DNA from: Nymphaea colorata
Taxonomy: Eukaryota > Streptophyta > Magnoliopsida > Nymphaeales > Nymphaeaceae
Length of the DNA stretch: 64,000 nucleotides
Assembly (NCBI RefSeq): GCF_008831285.2
Contig: NC_045151.1
Location: 5,779,682-5,843,681, forward strand
Reading direction: 5' to 3'
The first letter of the stretch is position 1. Every line of letters starts with the position of its first letter. The notes beneath the pieces were generated by a model that worked only from the letters and a program-made list of their open reading frames with translations, ran no database searches and was not told where the DNA came from. A program made the position numbers and the translations under genes. This document shows positions 10,677 through 23,259 of the stretch, one piece after another.

Positions 10677-11556
10677 TAAAGACCTCTAGAACTAAGCAGC
10701 AATGGCAAACATAAAACAGTTGAAGTAAGCGGACAATGTTCTGGTTGAACTTTGTCCTTGTTTGACTCTGAAGATTTATTATTGACAACAACAAACTAGT
10801 ATGTAATAGCCCTTGTTCCATGCAGATACTCTATAACTAATATGGACTTTGTTGAAATTTTGAAATTCTTTCTTCAAGAATAAAACTCTTGCCTCTAAGA
10901 CATGATGGGAATATGTTTGTGCAAGCTCATTCCAAAATAATGTGGCCATCAATCATCAAAAATAGATATCAATACTATCTAAGAGCATGTGAAAGTGATA
11001 CACAAACCATAGTGACTAATATTGTTTTCTTCTCTTCAACACCGAGGTTTTTCTAAGGTATAATATGGTGAGTTTAAAAAAAGGAAAAAATAGGGTAAAT
11101 TTTTTTAAAAAATAAAAAATCCTAAAAATTAAAGAAATAAAATAAGTTTGAAACTAATAAGACAACATCAATAAATAAATGGATAAGCAACAACTAAAAT
11201 TTAGAAAATGGAAACAAGCATCTAGCATTGAGAAACACGAACAAAAAGGCTAAAATGAAAAAAAATAAGAAAAAGTCGATTTTCTTTTCACATCTTTTCA
11301 TTTTGGTGTGTGTTTTTCTAAAAACAGCATTCTTTTGCCATTTTTTCAGATGACTTATTTGCATTTTAAAAACACCTTTTAGGAAGAAACGTGTTTTTCT
11401 GTGACTATGGGATGAACCAATGAGTAATGTTGTTTCATCCAAGCTGTAAAACCAAGCTTTGAATGTGTTGGATTCACCACAGCCCTTTATCGTCATTTGT
11501 TTCTTGTGGAAAATATTGTGGAGAGACAGAAATAGAATCATCCACAAAGCCCCAAT
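10677..11556. other. Gene-free interval
   Basis: AT-rich sequence. A 122-codon minus frame at 11194-11562 is lysine- and phenylalanine-rich and resembles no family I know, so it is not called. Confidence 0.5.
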
Positions 11557-13499
11557 TGTCATACCCTAACTTTTTACCCTCACTTTTTTTTTTTAATATA
11601 ACACATTGAAGTGCAATGACACACCAATCAAAATGGAGCTAAGAAAATCAAAATAACAATGAGGCGAATAATTTATTTATGCACCAAAATAGTTCATATA
11701 ACAATGACTTTACATGGTTATCGAAGACCCTCGTGACAAAAATGCCCCCAAAATAAAATAATGATCTCTAAACAAAAACATGACATCAATGACAAAAGAC
11801 ATGACTCGCTGACACGGCTATACACCAAAATCACTACAGTAGGATGTGGGCTGAGCCATCTCATCAACCTGCTACCCTAGGTTTGCTAAACCTTCAAAAA
11901 GGGAAACAACAGATAACTGAGTCTTTGTAATGATGCATAAGTGCATTCTCACAAACTGTCATTGTAGTTCTTTGCATATTCTACAATATGTAGGGATTAA
12001 TCAATAATCACAATCAATACACATGTTAGTCATATTTGATTCATTCTTATTCATTTTATTTACATTCATTTAATTGGCAACTCAGTAAAATACAAACATG
12101 AGCACACTAGAGGCGACCTTCAGTCGGGAGACAACCCCTATGTGGTCCAAAATAATATAGATCCATACACACTATAAGAATACAACAATTCGGCAAAAAA
12201 GGCGTATTCCAATGAAAGTTGTTCAGCCTTCTCTAGGACACCTAGGTTGGAAAAGTGGAAGCCCAATGCTCCAACCACAACACACAATGATATCCTAGGG
12301 CCTTGCACTGCCCACACTCAAAGCAGGAGAGATCAGTAGTGATGGCGGGATGTATCTCAAACGTATTGCCATTACCCACTAGCCTCAAATCAATTAATCT
12401 TTCTTAATTTATTATTATAAAAACACATTCACATTAGGATTCTCATGAAGTTGGTTAAGAGTGTAACCAGACCCAAAACCACCTTCATAAGAAGGTCATA
12501 CATTCATTCAGTACTAATGGCTAGCCAAATCACGCTCTACGGGTACTTCTACCGTTTAGTCCATTAAATTATATCACTTTACAATGGCAATGCAGATGAA
12601 AATCTCATAACAATAAAAAACCATAACAATCACTCCATATGAAAAATTAGCCAAATCACAAAGAGTAGCCTCCATCTGTGGTTGGCTCATAGCTGTCATA
12701 ATCAAATGTCATGCTAGGAAGCTCTCTAATACATGATTGGGGTCGAGGATGTACTCAACTTGATACTTCGGCTAAGCTATCCTAAGCAATTATAATTTCT
12801 AGCATGCATGTGTCATCATGTAATATTTTAAAAATAGTCATTCAATCTCACAATCAATCAATCTCACACATACATTCATATGTCAAGAAGCAGATAGATA
12901 CATTATCATTCAAACAAGAATACATTCATTGGATTCAACGATCCTAAAAGGTCACTCTAGGGAATGCAACATATAATCCATATTTGGCCCTAAATTGGGA
13001 TTTTCTTGGAATGATGTCATACTTGTCATGCACCTCCACAAATACCAAAAGCACTTTGAGTACTGGATCCTGTTACTCAGAGCCTATTGGATGCACTTGG
13101 TTCACATGTAAAAACTCCAAACAATAAGTTATCTATCTACTTTGCTCATAAAATTCTATTTAGGTAATAAATAGAACTATCGAGTCGAAGGTTATCGACT
13201 CAAAAGGGTGCCAAAAGGTTGAATGGGCCTATAGAACCTTACTTCAAGTGTTTCCCATACTTATGACGTCATGACCCCGACCTAAACTTTAAGTCTCCCT
13301 TACAGCGCATCAGCAGTATGGTTCTCAACTTTCCTTTTTAGTTGAGGCCTGAAAGGAATTCACAAGTGCCATTTTGACTCATCGAGTCATACTATGTGTT
13401 TGCATCCCCAAAAATTATTTTGGTCTTTAGAGTGCTTAAAAAAAAAGTGGTTTATTTTAAAATGAGAGAAAAAAGGACTCACCCGTCGGTACGAGGCCT

Positions 13500-15560
13500 G
13501 GCCGTTCCCAATCAATGTTCTTATTGGGGGTAACCCGACCAAGAACTAGCTTCTTGCTTTGCACATTCCGATGTTTGAAATGTTATCCTAAATCCTACAT
13601 GCATGTGTGCTCAAGTCTAAATAGAATATATTGAGACAAATTTGAAATGATTAAATATGCTTTGATTTTAGAAAAAAAAATGGTCTAGAACTATGGTCTT
13701 AAGGGTTAACAAACCCTTAATAATTAGTAACTTTAGAAACTTGAGATTGAATTGTTGGAGTGGCCAAATAGCATAGAAAACAAATTGTTTAAAAGAGACA
13801 CTTGTAAGATCATTTGAGTTCTTCAAATATTGTCATTAGAACTCAACTAAAAAATATTGAAGATAGTTTTGAAAATCGAAGTTTTCAACTTGCTTGAGAA
13901 AATATGAGTAAGAACGGACTTGTAAATTACTCATTTTACAAAACAAGGCTTTAACTTGTCATGCTTTGCAAAAACACGTTTTTGAAGTTCTGTTTGAAAA
14001 TAAGATATCAAAATAGATGGACGATTAGTTTTGTTCATCATAGGGCCAAAGAGAGAGATTTTGGAATATTGCAAGTATCAAAATAATATGTTGAAAGTGT
14101 AAAGATTTGATACTTGAAATAAGAAAATATTATAATTTGTAAGGTGTTTCCCTTGAATGTTAAGTAAATTTTAAGATTTTACCTTAATTCCATTATTACC
14201 TCATTAGGGTTTGATCTTGTCTTACTTAAGCTTATTAGAGATGTGTCTGTAAGCATTGGTGATTCTTATAAGTGATTGTATATGCATAAATACACAAATT
14301 CTATATGCATAATAAAAAAAATAAATCATTCCTACCATAACATACATCTTTGGGGCAATGGAAAAAAATCTTGATACAAATTGATAGTGGTAAGATTTCA
14401 TTTAGCGAATCACTCAAGACTAGATTGAAAATATAGGTGGCCAATGGAAGACTAGAAGAATGATTGAGAAAATATGAAAGTTGGATTTTCAATTTAAAAA
14501 ATAAAAAATGACATGATCAATGCAAATTAACATGTACATTTGCACATGTCTCAAACTCAAAATGATAAAAATAGAAAAATGACCCATCCCAAATCCTCAC
14601 ATCGTAATACACATCCATATAAAATCAAACCATCAAAATAGATAATTAGATAGAGAAATGAAAAGATAGATATACGATGAGAGAGCAATAATAGATAGAA
14701 AAAAATTAAAAGAGAGAAAGAGAAAAATGAAAATACATAGAGATAAATAAAGATAAAAGAGAGAGAGAGAAAAACAAAGATGTTTGAAAGAGAAAGAACT
14801 AAAAAAGAGAGAAATGAGAAGAGGAATAAGAAAAAATAAAAAAAGAGAAATAAACATGAGAAATTCAAATGAGAGAAATATAAGTTAAAATGGTAGAGGA
14901 AAGTTAAGAATGAAAGAAATTAACATTAAAATGAAAATGAGAGGAGTAAAGAACTTGAGAACAAGAAGTTAAGATGAAAGGGAGAAAGTTAAAATGACAG
15001 AAAAACAAGTTCAAAAGAGATAAATGAGTTAAAAGAAATGAAGAAGCTAGTCAAAGTGATAAAAAATAAAAATAAAAAGAAAATAATCTTGAGGAAAATG
15101 TTTGAGCTTCAAGGTGAATCCTTAGCTCCAGAGAAACTTTAAACCTTCATTGGCTTGTTATGAGGAAAAGAGACAAGAAATGGTAGAAAGAAAATTTATA
15201 AATACCTTAAAAAATAGATTTGATGTAAAGGCGGCTCCTTAGCTCTTCTGAGAAAAGAGTACTCTTTGATGGTGTGAGATGCTTCCCAAGAGTCCATCAC
15301 AAGCTCTTCTTAGGTCTCATCTTGTTGAAAATGAAGGTTTGGAGTTGAGTATTAGGAGAGCAAAACAAAAATTGAACAAGAAAGAAGAAGAAATCTAGAA
15401 GAGGAGAGAGAGAATTCAAAACTTGAAAAGATGATGGATTTTCCATGTTAGATGAGAGAAATGATGAAGTATTTATAGAGGAAGAAGACTCAAAGGCATT
15501 GAGACGTCATCCCTACAATTATGCTTCTCTTTTGTCATTTTGATGATGATGCCATTAGCT
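13500..15560. other. Gene-free AT- and AG-rich stretch
   Basis: 14550-15060 is a long purine-rich, GAGAAA-like run on the plus strand. Frames on the complement are low-complexity (mostly F, S, L) and are not genes. Confidence 0.6.
15469..15481 (-). promoter_or_regulatory. TATA-like box, minus strand
   Basis: The minus strand reads CTCTATAAATAC, a good plant TATA context, inside the diverged long-LTR repeat. It probably represents the former element promoter. Confidence 0.4.
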
Positions 15561-16319
15561 CACTAGTAAGAACATAAAATTAATCAAATTAACATGAACT
15601 GAGCATTTTTATCGCATCCTAATGTATGTTTGAATCCTAATAACTTGCATGTTTTGTCTTCCCTTCAAATCATAAATTTAACATGCAAGTCAACTAGAGT
15701 ACTCCCTTGCCACAAGCATTGCAAACCAAAAAAATATAGCATGAATCAATGCCCATCTAAGACAGTCCTAAACCTCTTTGATATTATGAAAATCTCCTCC
15801 ATAGGCCCAAAACCATAAAATCTTAAGTCTAGCATGCTCAAAAAATAATTATGCATGCACTTAGGAAAAACATTGGACAAAATGGACTCGATTAGGCCCT
15901 CACCCTACTAATGGCACTCTAGCTGACATAGTCATTCTCGACAATCACCCCAAACACTTTATTAACCATCAATCATTTGCGACAGACAGCTGACATTGTC
16001 CCCAACTTGTCCTATTTGCAAACTTATTCTTCCAACTACCAAAGCCAAAAAAACACTAAAGAGAGTGAGAATGTGCAAAAGATGGAGTGAGAGTGAAAGA
16101 GTTTTTCTTCTCATTTTTCAATCCAAAGAACAATTGAAAATATAATTTTCAGATATCAAAACTCGCCATCCTGAAGAGGGATGAGGCCACCCAAATCTTT
16201 TGGTTCTCAAGGAACCAAACCTCTTCAAAACAAGGTTGCAAAGTTCCAAAACCATCAAGAGAAATTTGAAAGTCCAAATTTCAAACAAACAAATCCATGT
16301 TTTTATGAACTCAAAAGAG

Positions 16320-16870
16320 TTTTTGAATTAACCACCCAGTCACTTAAGAACAACTCCTAAGTTTACAAGCACTTCAAAGTCTCCAAATATGACTTCGAAC
16401 AATACCAATTTTTCTCAAATCAAAATTGATTTTTAATCAAAATCCCGTCATTGTTTCGGATTAAATAAAGCTGAAATCAAATTTCTAATCAGCAAGCAAA
16501 AGCTTGCCAACCCTGCCAGATTTTAAGTCAAAACTATGATTTGGTCAAAAAACTCTGCAACTTGTTTTTGAAAAAAAGAATCCAAAAAATCCCAAATCTC
16601 AAAGACTTTAATTTCTAAGATCAATTCAAGCACATGGACAATACGCTAAAGTACATTTTTTTAATCCAAAATATTAAGAATGGATCTAAAAAGCTATCAA
16701 ACATTCTAATATCCCAGAAACCATTGCACAAAATTCCATTGAGTTATGCATGGAAAGATTAAAGAGTGAAGCATGAATAAAGCACACAAGTTCACTAATT
16801 GCCAAGATATAAGTGAACCAATTTAGAGTTGCTACCATGACCAAGTTATATTGCAACAAAAATTTGGTGC
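16320..16870 (+). repeat. Diverged dispersed repeat, copy A
   Basis: It aligns in order with 23260-23840: ACTTA-GAACAA-TCCTAAGTT near the start, GCAAG...CTTGCCAA in the middle, and AATTATGCAT...CACATAAGTTCA...TAAGTGA-CCAATTT later. It is non-coding and old. The pair could be two diverged LTRs or two unrelated insertions of one family. Confidence 0.55.
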
Positions 16871-18165
16871 AAGTTGACATGATCTAGATTGTAAGAATTA
16901 TAGTTTGAATTTGCTTGAGCCGATGCAAGAGTGTCCCTCTGATTTTAGTACAAAGCTCAAGAACTTAAATATGAATTCAAAAACTAAAAGTAACTGAATA
17001 AATACTTTGCATGCACTAAGGAGAGCTTACGTTTAGCTCAGTTTGAATTGACATGGTCTTGGTGCCCCAAAATTGGTTGGTTCATGGTCTCAATGAGATG
17101 ATAATGCATTGGCTTTGAGTTGCGAAAATAGTAGTGAGCTGACTCCATGTTAACAACCAAAATTTTCCCATCTAAAATCCAATGGCAATTTTGGAAATTC
17201 AGCAAAACATTCAAGCAAACTTGGAAGCATTACACTTCAATGCTTACCCAATCCAATCCTAGACTAGAGTCTAGGCATCAATCTCAATATTAGCTCCAAA
17301 TTAGCTTAAAGTTGTGAAGTGAAAAAAAACAAAACCCCCATTGAGTTTGAAACAGGATTTCAAATTCAAATTCAATTAGAACTAAAATGAAATTTTAAAA
17401 TCAATTTGGGCCACATTCCAGGAGCTAAATTCGAAACTCAGTTTCAGTTTGGGTTTAAATTCTAATCTAAAGTAAGTTAAAATTTAACCTAGTTAACTTC
17501 TCCATTTTTGGAATTATGGACTAAAATGTCCATGACAATTCCAAATCTCAAAAACATTAAATTCAAGGTAGTTTATGCATGATCCGACTCAACAAGTCAA
17601 AAGAATTTGATTTATGGAGTGATCAAATTGCATCCAGTGAAAATCAAGAAATTTAGCATACACTAGCCGAAAAAGAAGTGTTCAAAACATGATTCAAACT
17701 AGAACTAGATCAAATCTTTATTCTAGAATGAAAATTGTCAAAACTAGAGTATAATCAAAGTCACGATGCACTTTGACTAAATCTAGCCTCACTTAGCCCA
17801 GGTGTGTGGGCTGGGTACGTCCGATGAATTGGAGAAAAATTATTTCTCTCGCCATGTCATTAATCCTAATAAAAATCTACAGTCAATTAATGATTAAAAG
17901 CTTTCATTTAATTGGTAGATTTCAAAAATGGGAGGTGACATCCACCTCAACGTGTTATAATTTCCTTAGTCACAGAGGAAAATCAACATTGGATGAAACT
18001 AACCATGTCTTTCAATTCATCCAATCCAAGAATTTCCAAGATGGAAATTAAAATTCTTCTTAGTAGGATTGAAATCCAACTAAGGAAGCAATTAGAGGGA
18101 ATTTAAAACTCTCTTTCAAATTTTGTTTCGAAGCCAAATCAATTAGAAAGGAACTAATGGGATGT

Positions 18166-18169
<4 letters not shown>

Positions 18170-18207
<38 letters not shown>
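18170..18207. repeat. (CT)n microsatellite
   Basis: An uninterrupted CT run just left of the palindromic tandem array. Confidence 0.95.
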
Positions 18208-18209
<2 letters not shown>

Positions 18210-18289
18210 TCTTCCTTAGTATTATTTCAAGTAATTCCAAGTTAAGAAGAAAGCAATTTAAATTGAAGCAACTCAAGATTGGCTCAGTT

Positions 18290-19200
18290 GGAGCGTAATT
18301 CTCTTTTCTTATCATTTCAAGTGATTTTGACAAATTTCAAAATCAACAAAAATTTTTGTATGCTTTTAAAGGGTTGCCTCCTTGAGACATACCTCTCAAT
18401 TCTGAAAAATCTAGAACCAGCTTATTGAAGCTGGAATTTCTTTAGAGCAGCCCATTTGTGTTTGTTCTTCCCTTCAAATTTTTCTTCAAGTGGTTTAAAG
18501 GAATTAGCACAATTAGAACAGAAACATTTTCAATGCCAATGAAGGAGTCACCCAAATGGTTGTGCTCTTCTTTTCTTTTCAATTTCTTTTTTGAAAAGGA
18601 AAAAATCTCAATTTTGAAGAAAATCAGATTCGCTTTAATTAAGCTAACCATTCTTTCTAAAAAAAATCAAAGGGATGCCCAAATGGGCGTGCTCTTTTCC
18701 TTTCCAAATCCTTGTTTTTAATAGAATTTTGAACTTAAACACAAGATCAGGTCAATTAAGGCTGGCCTATTTTTCAAAAAAAGGAAAAGCAATCAAAGAG
18801 CTTCCAAAGGGGGTGTGCCCCTCTTTTCTTTCTAAAATATTTTGAAAATTTTCAATCTTGAGATAGTTTACATCAGCATTAATTAAGCTGATATCTATTT
18901 TCAGAGAAACCAATCCAGGAGCATCCGAAGAGGAGCGTGCTCCCCCCCTTTCTAAAAGTTCTTTCTTGTTTTGAAAAGATTTTAAACGAAAAAAAAAATA
19001 GATCAGTTCAATTAAAACTGAACTCTTTTCAAAAACAAATTAAAGAGCAGCTATTTGGTTGTGCTTTCCTCTTAACTACAAATCCTTTTGAAAATATTTC
19101 AAATCTAAAAAGTAATCAGCTTAATGAAAGCTGATCTCTTTCCCAAAATCAAATTGAAGTGCAGTTTCTAGTGTGTGTGGTTCTTCCTCTTTTTTGAAGA
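18290..19200. repeat. Tandem array of about 120-bp units with two inverted repeats each
   Basis: About seven diverged units are spaced 100-128 bp. Each has a GAGCA...TGCTC-type inverted repeat around a CCCAAATGG-like core (near 18445, 18545, 18671, 18797, 18916, 19044 and 19157). It is followed by a T- and A-rich spacer and a palindrome such as AGCTTAATTAAAGCT or ATCAGCTTAATGAAAGCTGAT (near 18418, 18632, 18745, 18875, 19005, 19115). No frame is conserved between units. The setting, inside old retroelement debris, suggests a minisatellite from a retrotransposon untranslated region. Confidence 0.75.
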
Positions 19201-19249
19201 AGGTTTTCATCAAAAATTAAACGCTAACCACATTTAGTTATCTGCTAAA

Positions 19250-21290
19250 AGAAAAAAAAAAGGGAATGATCCATTACGATGGATCATTAATAGGAAGAGA
19301 CACAGCCCCCTTGCCTTTTCTTTTAGTTAGAGAAATGATTCCAAATCATTTTCTTAACCAATTCACTTGGTCCCAAGGCTGAAGGATCCAAGTTCCCAAG
19401 GAGCTCTTCAATCCCAGCAACAACTCAAGGAAGGTGCATGGAAAATTTCTGGAAGATCCTCCAACGTCTGCCTCTCCTCTAATCAGATTTCCTTCAGCTC
19501 ATAGCGGCTACCCAAGGGCAGACTTCTTTTTGGGCGTCCACAGTAGCAGTCCCTTCAACAACAACCTCCAGCGCCCACCCCCCACCAAAAAAAAAATAGT
19601 AGGGAGTCACTTCCTTGGAGCGTCTTCATCAACTGATGTCTCCCACAGCTCGTTTTCAACTGGTGCCCTATTCAGCTTGGTGCAGCAGGGGATGCGCTTC
19701 CAACCTATGCCGTCAGCAACCCAACTTCAACAACTGCTCTTCTTTAGCCTGGTGCAGTAGGAGCCTCTTCGTTCATGCAACTTCAGCTGAGCTCTCCCAA
19801 TCCGCGTCATGGAGGAACCAAGTCGCAGCTTCCTTTATCATCAAGCTCCAACTAGTACCCGTCTTCTTCCAGCTTAGTGTCTCATCCTCAGTCACCACAA
19901 ACAGTGGATGCAACCAACTGCGTCTCATCCTCAGCCTAGAAGCTCATCAACCTCCATCCGTCTTCAGTCCAGGCAGCTTGCCTAATGCAGAACTCAGCTT
20001 GTCAGCCGATTGTGTTCATTCTCATTCGACTACAACTCATTCAACAGACTTGTAGTCCACCCCCAACTGGGCACTGGGTCCAGCCACACTTCTGCGCAGG
20101 TTATGCCTCCTTTCCAAACTGATATACATACTATTTTTCTTAGCTGATCGTCATTTTCATGACAGCAGCCTAAGCTGCTCATCCCTTTATTTCGCAGCCT
20201 TGCAGCCTCTAGTCGATAGCTATGCTGTCATCATGTTCAGAACAGCAGTCTTGCTATTTCCCTAATTCCAAATTATAGCAACGTAACTAAGCTGCTCGTT
20301 ATCCTCTGAACTGCAGCGTCTCTGCTCCTATCTGCCTAGCTGCTCACCAATAGCTTGCCCAAACTAGACGATAGAAATATGTGTTGTTCCCTACCCTAAT
20401 CAGACACATCTTTGAAGGCTGCATCCTTCTCTGTTTTGCACATTGACATACAATTGTCATTGTTTCCTTTTAGGTCCTTTTCCTTACTCCATAAAAATAA
20501 AGACAGCAAGTTGCTACCTCGTGTTATTGTTTACATATCCGAGGGTAGTGGTTATACTTTGAAACCATCGAAAAGGGAGAACTTCATTCAATTCTTTCTG
20601 ACTTTTTCCTGTTGTCTCTCTCTCTCTCTCTCTTATCCGTTATTTTACATCTAAAAGTGCATCATCTCCATTCTCCTTTCCAATTCGATCACAATCTCAA
20701 TTCACAAGTCAAAATTCTATACCAATTTATCGACAAAACATGGTAATAGAAAATTAACAATGCATGCAAGGCATGGATTCAGGGAAAGAATTGAAGAAGG
20801 CCCAATGCCTTATATGGGTCTTTAAACCCTAATATTTTCAAATGCCTGAATTGCCCTTAAGATATCATGATATTTTCTCAATTAAAACAATTGTTCCTTG
20901 TTTTGGACATGAAAACATGATATTTCAAATGAACTGCAACTTTTGTGACTATGTAATGCTTGCAAGGGCAAATATTCTTTTACATGCAAATATGCTTTCA
21001 AGGTGTTGGAGGTTGAAATTGATGTTTCAGCTCTTGTTTTCATAGATCATGTTATGATTTTTATTGTTGTTATGCTGGTAAATCTTCTTTCATTGTTTAA
21101 AATCAAAACAATGATTCAACAAATAACGTTTATGCTCTATATTCTCCACTCTATACATCATGTGCACACACGGTGACATACTCATACACAATTTCAACCA
21201 CCTATTGGTTGTGTGGATATGCATAACTCAGGAGCCCCCTTTCAATTTGATCTACTGAAATAGAAATTGGTATAACACGTTCCTTTGCCA
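19250..21290. other. Gene-free interval with CAG/CTG-rich segments
   Basis: 19400-20390 is richer in GC and in GCAGC/GCTGC words, with open frames up to 146 codons that resemble no family I recognise. A CT run lies at about 20618-20632. It may be leader or LTR sequence of a lost element. Confidence 0.4.
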
Positions 21291-21298
21291 AGTTGTAG

Positions 21299-21424
21299 GA
21301 AGCCACAAAGAAATTTGCTGAAGGATCACTCGCTGGAGTAGATGGCTTTGGAAGGCGTACTAGAGGAAGCTACAAGAAGGAACTAAAACTAGCTATAAAA
21401 AGAGTTAACCCAGCAAGGCTATAA
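21299..21424 (+). pseudogene. Protein kinase gene fragment, receptor-like kinase type
   Basis: About 41 codons read EATKKFAEGSLAGVDGFG, then RRTRG, a short spacer, and LAIKRVNPARL before a stop. This matches the entry into a plant receptor-like kinase domain: the EATxxF lead-in, the glycine-rich ATP loop (usually GxGGFGxVYxG, here GVDGFGRRTRG), and the VAxKxV strand that carries the ATP-binding lysine. The second loop glycine is aspartate, and VY is replaced. A stop lies just before the lead-in, and nothing of the rest of the kinase follows. It is a short captured or relict exon piece, most like lectin-type receptor kinases, but the subfamily is a guess. Confidence 0.6.
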
Positions 21425-21805
21425 AAAGAGTGTAGTATATCATCACATGCACAAATAGGTTGGCCTACAGTGAAATGCATGAATTTGAATTTTGAGCAAA
21501 AAAATTTTCTATGGTCACTAAGCGAAGATTATTGGACAGTACAAATGATATTAGGCTGCTAGCTGCTTCAATTTCTTTGAACTGTGTTTTTTTGTCGTTT
21601 TTTGTAGTTCTTTCATTGTTTGATTTCATTCAATTTTCTCTTCAATAATAGGGAGATATCTTAATGGAAGAACTTTCTAGAGAACACCTTAGCAAGGCCA
21701 CAGTGGAGAAGCAGCCAGAAAAACCGCAATCGTGAGTGGAGATGCTTAGAGATGATCCAACGGAGGAAGGTCATCCTGACTGGTTGCTAAGAATAGAGAC
21801 GGTGA

Positions 21806-22282
21806 ATGAGAAGCCATAGAATCGGCATAACACTGGAGATTTTGGAGCAGATAGAGTTACAGTTCAAATGGGCAGCAATATGCTGTTTTGTCGGTGGCAT
21901 AAGGAAGAAGGGAATGGATTTCAACCATATTTTTGAGGGCTTGAAGAATCAATGGAGGGAGGTAGCTAACCCATGCTTTTCCTTTTTCGGCAATGGATCG
22001 TTTTTGGTTTGGGTAGATAGTGAACAGGAATTGATGGTGGTCTTGAGGAAAGAAGCTTGGCGGTTGGAGGGGGGAGACTCCTTGTTGCGAGTAGATAGCT
22101 TCTTGTCATCCTCTAGTTGGCAGTCTCGTTGCTTCCCCAGCCACCTGCTGCTCCCCTCCCATTGCTGCAGCCACCTGTGCTGTTCCAACCATCAACGACT
22201 TGCTACTCTTTCGGTCAGCATCCTTGCTGCCCACTGCCACAGACGCAAGCTGAACCCACTTGGATTAGAGCAGCAACCTTGA
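21806..22282 (+). CDS. DUF4283-like ORF fragment
   Basis: This is a 158-codon frame. Residues about 25-85 (CCFVGGIRKKGMDFNHIF, then a NQWREV stretch, FFGNGSFLVWVD, VVLRKEAWRLEGG) resemble the plant DUF4283 domain found in LINE ORF1-like and zinc-knuckle proteins. The resemblance is in the alternating G-x-F/L-V strands and the position of the WR residues. The remainder (residues 86-158) is serine-, leucine- and cysteine-rich and probably not coding. No CCHC knuckle or reverse transcriptase follows. It is probably a relict of a non-LTR retrotransposon or of a captured gene. Start and extent are uncertain. Confidence 0.35.
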   Translation: MRSHRIGITLEILEQIELQFKWAAICCFVGGIRKKGMDFNHIFEGLKNQWREVANPCFSFFGNGSFLVWVDSEQELMVVLRKEAWRLEGGDSLLRVDSFLSSSSWQSRCFPSHLLLPSHCCSHLCCSNHQRLATLSVSILAAHCHRRKLNPLGLEQQP

Positions 22283-22439
22283 TGTTCATTGTCACTGCAG
22301 CTCAACCAGTTCATCGCCACCTGAACAGCCGCCTCTTGCTGCTTTTCGAAGCAGCCGATTTGCTGCTCCCTATTACAGGTTCAGCTGCTCCTACCTTGAG
22401 CCACAATGGCAGTGACTTCACTACCTTCAAATAGCAGTC

Positions 22440-23020
22440 TAACTACTCCCTAATCGAACCATGAATCTCCCCTGGACTCGCTCGATACTGTTCACCAAGT
22501 AAGGTAAACATCACAATTGATTTGATCTTTTCTTGCATGGAATGAATGGAAGGGCCGCCGTGGGGTGGGATCTCATTTATTTTATTTAATATTAGGAATG
22601 ATGTCCAACCAGGTTGTCAACACGAAATGTGTACATGTTAAAGCATTTTTTGCAGGCATGCAAGTGATTTTAGGAAAACACCTATTTGAAACTCGTTTTC
22701 AAACAAGAAAAACAACGTTTTCTCAATTGGCTTGCCTATGTACTCTGATTTTTGGAAGTCCTAAATCGTGCGAATCCATGGTGAGAGAGTGAGGTGAGAG
22801 ACAAAGGAATGTTGATTATGTCCCAAAATGTCGCAAATCCGATGCAATTACCCGGTCATTCAATTTCAGCCCACCAAGGATTGGACTTGTTCAAACAGGG
22901 AGCATAGTCTGTCTTGTACGTGGCTAACATAATCAAGGTGAGCTTATTCAAATCTTTATTATTTCTGAAAATTTCAGAATCAGTACAATTTTAAAAATGA
23001 TTTTGCTAAACAAATAGTCG
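22440..23020. other. Gene-free interval
   Basis: No convincing frame or repeat. A CAG/CTG-rich stretch immediately to the left resembles the one at 20050-20390 in word usage. Confidence 0.4.

Positions 23021-23022
<2 letters not shown>

Positions 23023-23077
<55 letters not shown>
23023..23077. repeat. (TA)n microsatellite
   Basis: A long uninterrupted TA run at the left edge of repeat copy B. Confidence 0.95.
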
Positions 23078-23080
<3 letters not shown>

Positions 23081-23259
23081 TGAAATCTCTGACAACGATC
23101 CCAAACAGGTGCTACTACTGAAATTTATTCAACTTACCAAACATGTCGGATCGCCCAAAAATGAGATTTCCAAAAAGATCCAACTATCTTCAAAATTTCA
23201 AAATTGATGAAATCTAGAAATCTGGATTTCAAAACCATGCTTTCAAGCCAAATGTTTAA

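Larger units (their letters stand above)
11557..16100 (-). repeat. Diverged long-LTR repeat, older copy of the 30542-33531 family
   Basis: The start TGTCATACCCTAAC matches the solo-LTR start TGTCACACCCCAACC. Several blocks align in order: the T-rich start; GTAGGATGTG...CATCT (about 11840); GGAGACAACCC and TAGGACACC...GGGCCTTGCACTGCC (12120-12320); ATCGACTCA (about 13195); and CTAGCATGCTCAAA...AATAATTATGCATGC followed by GATTAGGCC (15830-15900). The 13560-15560 segment does not align and may be an insertion or lineage-specific sequence. Neither the right end nor target copies were found. A minus-strand TATA-like box lies near 15470. Confidence 0.6.

Noticed and set aside
14557-14868. 103-codon F/S/L-rich minus frame resembling a membrane protein
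   Set aside because: Translation of a GAGAAA-like simple sequence.
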